The position numbers and the translations under genes were made by a program. Shown one piece after another: positions 13,001 to 22,000 of a stretch of 64,000 bases of DNA; position 1 is the first letter of the stretch; each line of letters begins with the position of its first letter. The notes beneath the pieces were generated by a model. The model had not been told where the DNA came from, ran no database searches, and saw nothing but the letters and a program-made list of their open reading frames with translations. The stretch comes from Liolophura sinensis (lineage: Eukaryota; Mollusca; Polyplacophora; Chitonida; Chitonidae), in the NCBI RefSeq assembly GCF_032854445.1, contig NC_088307.1, forward strand, positions 22,582,017-22,646,016, given 5' to 3'.

Positions 13001-16000
13001 CCGTTTAATGTAATATGGAATTTGTTGATTAATACAGCTCATAGACGCACATTTAGCTAAGTAGCTAAGACGCACATTTTGTTAAGTACGACATTTAGCT
13101 CCAAGCATACATACATACCTACACACATACATACATAACCTTGCAATAAACCAACAGTGAGCATCTTGTCCTTGTTTTGCACTAACTTTTGGTAATCTTT
13201 GTTTTGTTTTATTTAGGATTCCCGGCCATAAAAAAGAGCAGTGGTTAGTATATACGTGCAACAACGCACTTACCGTGTTATCTCTGGCTTCGAGGCAGTA
13301 TTACTTGATACGTGCATTAAACCTTAGAGGCAAAGACAACACTAAAGCGAAGTATATATCAGACGAACGACCATTGAAAACTGTACATGAAAATAGTTGG
13401 ATTTATTTTTTAAGCGAGTAAAGTGGTGTTACTGCAACCAATCCCACGGTAGTCCGTTGTGACCCAGAGGTATCAGTGACGTCATACCATTTTAGTCTAT
13501 TGTGACCCAGAGGTATCAGTGACGTCACACCATTTTAGTCTGTTGTGACCCAGAGGTATCAGTGACGTCACACCATTTTAGTCTATTGTGACCCAGAGGT
13601 ATCAGTGACGCCACACCATTTTAGTCTGTTGTGACCCAGAGGTATCAGTGACGTCACACCATTTTAGTCTATTGTGACCCAGAGGTATCAGTGACGTCAC
13701 ACCATTTTAGTCTATTGTGACACAGAGGTATCAGTGACGTCACACCCTTTTAGGCTATTGTGACCCAGAGGTATCAATGACGTCACTCATTGTTTTTACC
13801 TCAAATAATTTGTTACAGATCTAATTGGCGAATGCATTCATAGACCTATATGTATATGCATTTTGACTGATGAAATGCAGCAGTCTTATGTGTTTTAAGT
13901 GACAAAAACTTTGCGTGACGTCACTGGTCTCAATATGGTCATAAAAGGCCACCATAGAACAAAATATACATATGCATTTTACTAAGTTGAACAAATTCTA
14001 AAAAAAAATCAACAATTTTACTGGGTAGTTTTAATTGGTTCTTCATGTTAAACATACACCATTTTAGTGTTTTCTTTGCCTTTAAGCGATAGTAGCTTAT
14101 ATTGTAGCTTTCCATGTATCAACCCTGTATAAAAAATGTTTTATTTATTTATCTGATATTTCTCAAGAATATTTCATCTATACGACGGCGGTCAACATTA
14201 TGGTGTGAGGGAACCGAGCAGCGCCAGGAAGAAACCCGTCAACCATCCGCAGGTTTCCCTGAAGACAGTGGTTAACTATGAGTAGGAGACAATCTGCGTG
14301 CGTCTTACAATTGTAACAATCAGTCTACCATTTTTAGACCATGTATGGTAGTAACAAACACACTGTAACTTGTATTGTCATATACTGTAGCAATTGTCAA
14401 GTTTTGATGTGGTCATGCGTATCGAGGCTTTTAGTCGGTAATCAAAGGCCATAGCTTACATAATGTGATACATAAAACGAATGTTTAACAACTGATCTTA
14501 CTTGTTTTAATTGGTTTGTTTTACATTTTGGTTAGGAGTGTGAATTTTAGATGATGACACCTCTCTTGAAAGATTTGATTTGATGAAAGAATCCTTGAAT
14601 CCTTGCACGGTGATAGATGGGATATTGCTAATTCAATTCAAACGCTGATTCTTATACTCCCCAGGACCACTATCTTTTAGACGCAGGATGCATCCGTCAA
14701 TCATCAGGCCAAATTATCAGATACAACCGCCACCAGCAGCGACACTCCAGCCGATTTTGACGGAAAGTCTAACCACTCCGCCTCCTGCAAAACCCAGATC
14801 AGGTTAGTAACATTTACACAAAAGGCTCGATTTTGTGTTTTATGGCTGACTGATGAACGAGTTCAGACCTAAATCCGCCATTGATTGACCAATTAGTCTA
14901 AGCGTTGAGTTGCAAATAGATCATTTAGAAAAACATAAATGGTAAATATAGCCAATAACAAGTCATCAGGCAGTTTCAGTGATGAAAAGGAGACTATCAT
15001 GCATCACTATCAATCAAGTGAAGACGTGTAAAAACTGTTCTCCCCTCAAACGAGTGGTTTGGCGGGGCATACGATCATCAAAATGTGAACTGAACAGTGT
15101 GTAACCCATGCAGCACCCCAATAAACTTACTGACCAAGCCCTGTCGCAAGTAATGCGCTTCAAGGTGAAGAAATTGCGAAGTGATCTAATGGTCAAACCA
15201 TGGCCAGTCAACCTTCCCCGACCAGAGTGCACGGACTGCACGCTCGCGGGCAGAGCTCGAGCCAGCCTGCAGTCAGTATTGCCGTTGAGCCGGAGAGCGG
15301 TCACTCACTGGACACTGTGTTTACTACGACCACAAGATCGAACAGTCCTGCTGATTCAGTTGCTATTAACCCTGAACTAAAGCGACGCGGATCCCTACCC
15401 GACCTTCCTGCCGTAATCAAGGCTGGTAAGACTGGTTTATTTACTGAGAGCTTGCTCTCCCCGCAGATTAGTGGTCAGCTGAGAGCCGTGATAAAATACA
15501 TAGTTGACGCTACTGTCCAGTCGCTACTTGAAGTTTTGAAAACAAGTAAAACTGAGACAGACTTGATATCCACCAAAATTGATAGCCTACGCAGACAACT
15601 TCCGGAAAAAGACCTTATCCTATCCGGCTATGAAAATAATATACAAGATTTGAAAGCAGACTTATCACACCTCAGTTCAAAGCTAGAAGACTCGTCAAAA
15701 GAAATCAAGGAACTGAAGGCCGAGAACATATTCCTACACGACAAGGCTGAACAATACAGAAGACGGGACTCATTTCGCGTGATTGGGTTGTCAATCCGCC
15801 CAAATGAAAGTACAGACGATAGGAAACATTCTGAATTTATTAGAAGCAGACAGCAACTGAAACACGTCACAGACCTCCAACACGTTTACATAAATGAGAA
15901 TCTCTCAAAGCGCAGGTACCAGATGTACAAGTTACTATTAGAGGAGAGAAGGGAGGGGAAAATCCATTCTGCCCGGACATTTGATGGCAATATTGTCTAC

Positions 16001-19000
16001 CATGTCACCGAAGGTGGCGCTAGAGTTCAGCTGACAAGAGAGCCTAACATAGAAAGTCTGTAACACTTTTTAACAGTCTCAGCGACTCTGATTTTTGCAG
16101 TCCGGTTATATATCCCTATAAACTTTATGATCTACAATCTAAACTCTGTTTGTCATGGAGTGTCGCACCCCACCCCCTCCCCCCTCCCCCTTCTTTACAT
16201 TTCTTTCCGTAGACATAGTGTAATGTCAGTGTGAAAACCCAGTGTGTTGATCAGCTGTGGCTGCTTATCCAGAATGCACGAGCTTGTCAAGGTGGAAAAC
16301 TAAATCTAATAGCAGAGCATGACCTTCCACTGAGTGACCTCCCACCTAGATAGACCTCCTTGCACTCGCTTTTCTCCAAAGCACGAGCCTTTCTGAGCGT
16401 CATTCTTTCTATCTCTACAATAATCCAAACAAAATACACCATGTTCCATAGTAATCAGCGAGTTTCTACCAGCATTGAATAAGTGCACGGACCTGTGCTT
16501 TGACCAGTCAGCATTACCTACCTTTCACCTGGGACATGTAAGCCATTGTATCCAAACTTGTTCACCAGACCAGTATTGACAAATTCCACAGCCTCTGAAA
16601 TCTATAATAATCCTAACCTTGCACAATTACATGTACCACGTGCCTATAAATATATTTGTTTGTTTATTTGATTGGTGTTTTACGCCGTACTCAAGAATAT
16701 TTCACTTATACGACGGCGACCAGCATTATGGTAGGTGGAAACCGTGCAGAGCCCGGGGGAAACCCACGACCATCCGCAGGTTGCTGTCGGACCTTCCCAC
16801 GCCCATAAATATAAGTGTTAACTATAAATATACATAGTTTAACGTGGAGCTATATGTACTCTCCATAAGAAACCTGAACCTATTTGAATATATGTACAAA
16901 GATTCTTTGTAACTTTCCATAATTATTGTAGCTATTCCAAAACCACTTTAAGGAATTTAAACCTCTAACACGCCTTGCTTTCGTCCAATGCATCTGCTCC
17001 TAGTGTTTTGGCTTCTATTGTATATTATTTGGTTTCCATCTTATCATACGCCTTTCACACACTTTTATGCACGGGCTACATTCATATTAACTAAAATAGT
17101 CGCACAGATGTTTTGTACAGGAATGTCTTTATTTATTTTAGACCATGGGTAATGATCTAACGAGCTACCGTATGACTATTGGGTTATTTGGTCGGACGTT
17201 TACTTCATCAGGCTTTGTGAAATATAATCTGTTTAACTACCTGTTAGAAATTCTTACTGCTACGTTTATAACTATCTTGGTGTCCCACCGACTTTTAGTT
17301 GTCAACAAACTGAAAATTGTCTACTGGATGTGTTATGTACCTTTACTTAACTGGTTAATTTTGAAGTGCGGGGATGTGGAAATCGTAATCAAGCATGGCG
17401 CGGAGCCTGTGTTCATGTTGCCAACCATTTGACCGCAGCTCGACGCACTGACCTTGAGTGTGACCTACTAGAAATAGTATGGGTTGAAGTCCATGATAAA
17501 CTCAATACCCTTCCCTGTGTCATATACAGTCCTCCTAATTTACCAATGGAGAAGTGGGAAGTGTTAGAGGAAAATATTAAACGCGTTTTAGACCATAATC
17601 CAAACAAAACAATCATTATTTTAGGAGACTTTAACGAGAACCCTCTAGACCTATCAAAATTTAAGTGGCGAGATATTATTTCTCGTTTGGGATTGAGTCA
17701 TTTAATTCACACAGCTAAAAGACCTCAGTCAAACACCATTCTGGACCCTATAATTTGTAATAAACCCGACAAAATTATTGGCTCCGGTGTGCTTTCAAAT
17801 TTCTGTAGCGACCACTGTCCAACTTACGTTCGTTTTCATTGCAATACAGTCTTCGAAAAGAGTTACAGTAGAACAATCTGGAAATATAATCTGGCTGACT
17901 GGAATGAATATCGCGATTTCTTGAAGTCCTCTGCCTGGGACAGTATTCTTGAAAGGACTGTATTGAGAGTATTATCGAAAAAATTGAGAGCAATATATTG
18001 CATGCTGCAAAGAGTACAATTCCTAACAAAACAATTACAGTCAAATATAAAGACAAAAGCTGGATAACACCACAAATCAAACACGAAATTCGAATAAGAT
18101 ACCGTTTGTTTAAACGATCAAGACGTTTTAAAACTTGCCATAATATACGTACATTTAAAACTCAAAGAAATAAAGTTAATTCACGTATTAAATCCCCGAA
18201 ACTTTCTCACCATTCCAAAAATGTCGAAAAAATTCAAGCCGGCAATGTAAGTGAAAAAGGATGGTGGAAAATAGCTAATTCATTTTTAAAGGGTAAACCT
18301 GGTCACACTGTTACTTTTCCGCCACTAATAGCTGATGATGGTTCATACGAGTATAACACAAGCACAAAGGCCACTATATTAAATATATTTAATATAGTGG
18401 CCTTTTAAATATATTTAATATACTATATTTCTCCAAACTAGATGTCTTTTTTGATATTTCAAAGGCTTTTGACAAAGTCTGGCATAAAGGTTTATTATAC
18501 AAACTTAAAAGTGTTGGTATTCGAGGCAATTTATTAAACCGGGGTGAGGATTATCTCACAAACAGAACTCAACGGGTTGTCATCAATGGCCAGCAATCAA
18601 AAATAAGCACACTGCAAGCAGGAGTACCCAAGAGTTTGATTCTTGGACCCCTGTCGGCGATCTATTTGACAACTTCCTTTCCGATTCTCCAAAATGTGCT
18701 TGTGGGCCACAAGTATGAAAATGCTGAACATTACCTGTTAAAAATGTCACCTGTATGATGCACAGAAGGTAAAACTAATGGATGGTGTTACGGCGTCGGG
18801 TTATACTGGTGTTATTACACCTGTTACGTTACCTTTTGGGGACAGCAAATTTCCGGCAAAATCTAATGAAATTATTATGAAACATGTAGGTCGCTTGATT
18901 AATGAGAGCCGAGGATTTAATTAACCAGTGTGTATTTATATCATCAGTCTCAGGCTTTACTCCAAGAGACGAAAACATCTGTAATCCTATTTGCATATTT

Positions 19001-22000
19001 AGCTGTATAATTTTAGGAAATTTTTTAAATTATTATTCTTACATATCTGTCGTTCCTATTTATTCACGCACATGTCTATATTATATCGTCCATTTTGAAC
19101 TGTTGATATGTAGCCTATTTATCACTGCACGCTCCCACCAAAAGTACTATCTCTTGCACATGTAACTCACTAGTCCGATTACATTGTATATATATACACA
19201 CGTGCAGTTATTCATCTGTCAAGTTGTTGTATTCACCAAATGGGTCACAGTATAAGTCAGGGCGTATTGTGGTCCGAAAGATTACAAAATAAAGACTATA
19301 AAAAAGGAGACTATCAATATTCAAAGCTTGACATCAATTTTAAATTTCGAAGTCGTAGTCGGTGAAAAATTTCCAGGACAAAAGCTAATGTAGTTATCTT
19401 TGATTGCAGATGTTCATGAAACACCATGCTTATGCCATAAACATACACGTTTTTTTTTTTGTCTCTAAAATATCTTACAAATTCCTGCAAACCGCCGAGT
19501 CTGTGGCATAGTGCTTTCCTGCTAATTCCTGCAAACCGCTAAGCCTGTATTATAGTGCTGTCGTGCTTTCCTGCTAATTCCTGCAAACCGCTAAGCCTGT
19601 AGCATAGTGCTTTCCAACTAATTCCTGCAAACCACTAAGCCTGTAGCATAGTGTTGTCCTGCTTTCATGCTACTTCCTGCAAACCGCTAAGCCTGTAGCA
19701 TAGTGCTGTCGTGCTTTCCTGCTAATTCCTGCAAACCGCTAAGCCTGTGGCTCAGGGCTGTCCTGCTTCCTGCTATTTCCTGCAAACCTCTAAGCCTGTA
19801 TTATAGTGCTGTCGTGCTTTCCTGCTAATTCCTGCAAACCGCTAAGCCTGTAGCATAGTGCTTTCCAACTAATTCCTGCAAACCACTAAGCCTGTAGCAT
19901 AGTGTTGTCCTGCTTTCCTGCTAATTCCTGCAAACCGCTAAGCCTGTAGCATAGTGCTGTCCTGCTTTCCTGCTAATTCCTGCAAACCAGGCTTAGTGAT
20001 TCGGGCCTAATTTCATAGTTTCTAGAGTTTCTTAGTTCTTTGATGGTTTGTGTTACACATCGTTTTGGGATTTGACCTTGCGATTATTGACCTGGAGAAT
20101 TCTTATTGGCTGACGGCTGGTATACTAATGTTGGTTTCGTCGCACTAAAACATGTACTAATGGTATGACTTTATCAAATATAGCGTTACTGCAACCAAAC
20201 GATACTCCCGGCTCTGTATAATCCATGGCGATTCGAACGCCAAACAAGTTGGGGAAAAATCAAGAAAGTCTTAAAAGGGTTTTATCCAACTTGTAGGCAC
20301 ACGTTATGAATTAATTTAAAGCTGTTCACACGGAAGTAAACACACTTTTAGACCTCTTTAGAAAGAGAATAGCGTGGTATGACTGATGGAGCACTGATAG
20401 AAAAGTTTAAGCCAAACTGTCAGTAACGATTCTTGTGAGTTTTCCAACTAACCAAGTAAGTCACCAGATGACTTCCATGACTCATCTGAGCCGATCATAT
20501 GACTAAGTTTTCTCTGTCGAATTAGCTCTACTCTATGACCCACATTTTTGAGTCAGTTGGCCCAAACTTTTCTCTCAGTTTGCTAGGAGCTCTATAGCAC
20601 ACATAGGCTCATAGTATTTCGAGCAAATATGCAACAACAGTATACCTGTTCGAAATTCGCGTTAAAGTTAATGCGAAAAAAATAATCATACTATCATCAA
20701 CATCAATGTTTTGTCAGCGCTGGAAATATTCTTTTTTTTTTTTTTGTTTCAGACATCCCGCCAGGACTAAGCATTGAAGTAAATGTTACCAAAGAACTAA
20801 ATCTGGAAGTTAATGTCACGACAGAGCTTAATCCGGAAGTAAATGCCACGACCCCAGACGATACTGGATTCTCCCTGTGTTTGGACATTGCCTCAACTTA
20901 TGTGAACGAGTCCGACATCCTGCTCCTAAACGATACAGAGAATGGTAAGACTGCTCTTTCTGTAGTACTGAACCTCTTGTTTACCGGTCAGAATGGGTCA
21001 AACATTGTTTCCGCTGTAAACGCCCAACCAATAGATTTGGGCGCATACCATGAACCAGTCCAAACTAAAATTTACAATGTATTCAATGTAAATATTTGTA
21101 TGACTGAGTGAAAATATCATGTCAGCTTCCTGTTGTCTCATGCTATAGGCTGCCGGATTACGTCGTCAGAAACTTACAGATACATAAGCTCGTATTGTCG
21201 GTACGGATTGCTTTTTATTTCTAAAAAGATTAAGACTTGTAACTGTAGATGAGGACGTGTGCTAAATCTATCGCTCGGTAGAATTTGAACTGATTTATCA
21301 GTTCCGCTGCGATTCCTTACTAAGTAAGATTTTGTACAGTTTTCTGCGGCTACTTAACTTTCAGAATACAAGAGCCCGGAACACATAAAAAACTTAAATT
21401 TGTATTATTAGTCGTTGTTGTGGTGTGTCAGAAAACAGTTTTAGAAACTATTTTTCGAAACGGTTCGTCACTCTAACTTGAAACCTGGTACAAGGCGGCA
21501 GCGATATACGTCACTTAGCAAGGTGGAGTTTTGGGTCGCATTCGTACATTTTTAACAAAACTTTGTCATGCCTATTGTTCCGACGGCCCAAATCGTTAGA
21601 GGACATTTTGCGAAATCAATACTTCCATAATGTCTTTGTTCTGCATATTTTCTTCCCACAGATTTAGTTGTAACAGGGATTTTACAAACTGAAAAATTCG
21701 GAGATCACCGGAAATTTGAATCGGTGTCAGTACGCCTGAACGGAAGTGACGTCTTGACGGTGGCGGTGACGTTAGTCCCGTATTAGTAACATCACGTACC
21801 GCTGGTGGCAGATGAGTTCTCTCAGTACTGATGACGTCACAATCACGGTGGTGACACGATTGAACTGGTGACCCCAAGCAACGTGAGTCTGGTGTTCCAC
21901 AAGTATGGTATTCAGACGAGGCGATCTCTATCCAGTCCTTTCATTACAGTGTCCGTCAACAACATACAGAATCTGTCGCCCGATTCAGCAGGAGTTATTG

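Larger units (their letters stand above)
15000..19301 (+). mobile_element. LINE retrotransposon with 15-bp target-site duplication
   Basis: Bounded by aaaaggagactatca at 14985-14999 and 19302-19316. Contains an ORF1 (15200-16063), endonuclease and partial reverse transcriptase of ORF2 (17366-18720), and a 3' region ending aataaagactataaa. ORF2 has frameshifts and loses most of the RT, so it is dead. Motifs (L-Q-A-G-V-P, F-D-x-S-K-A-F-D-K-V) fit the Jockey/CR1 group; the exact clade is uncertain. A reverse S1 SINE and a 40-bp palindrome lie inside. Confidence 0.85.

Noticed and set aside
13452-20000. CRISPR-like arrays (regular repeats)
   Set aside because: Units are contiguous without unique spacers and lie in introns of an animal gene.
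21771-21825. A 55-bp mini-intron (gttagt...ctctcag) to explain the stops in the ITIH exon
   Set aside because: Joining across it puts the downstream part in a frame with a stop and removes the conserved I-T-Y-R-W-W-Q region.
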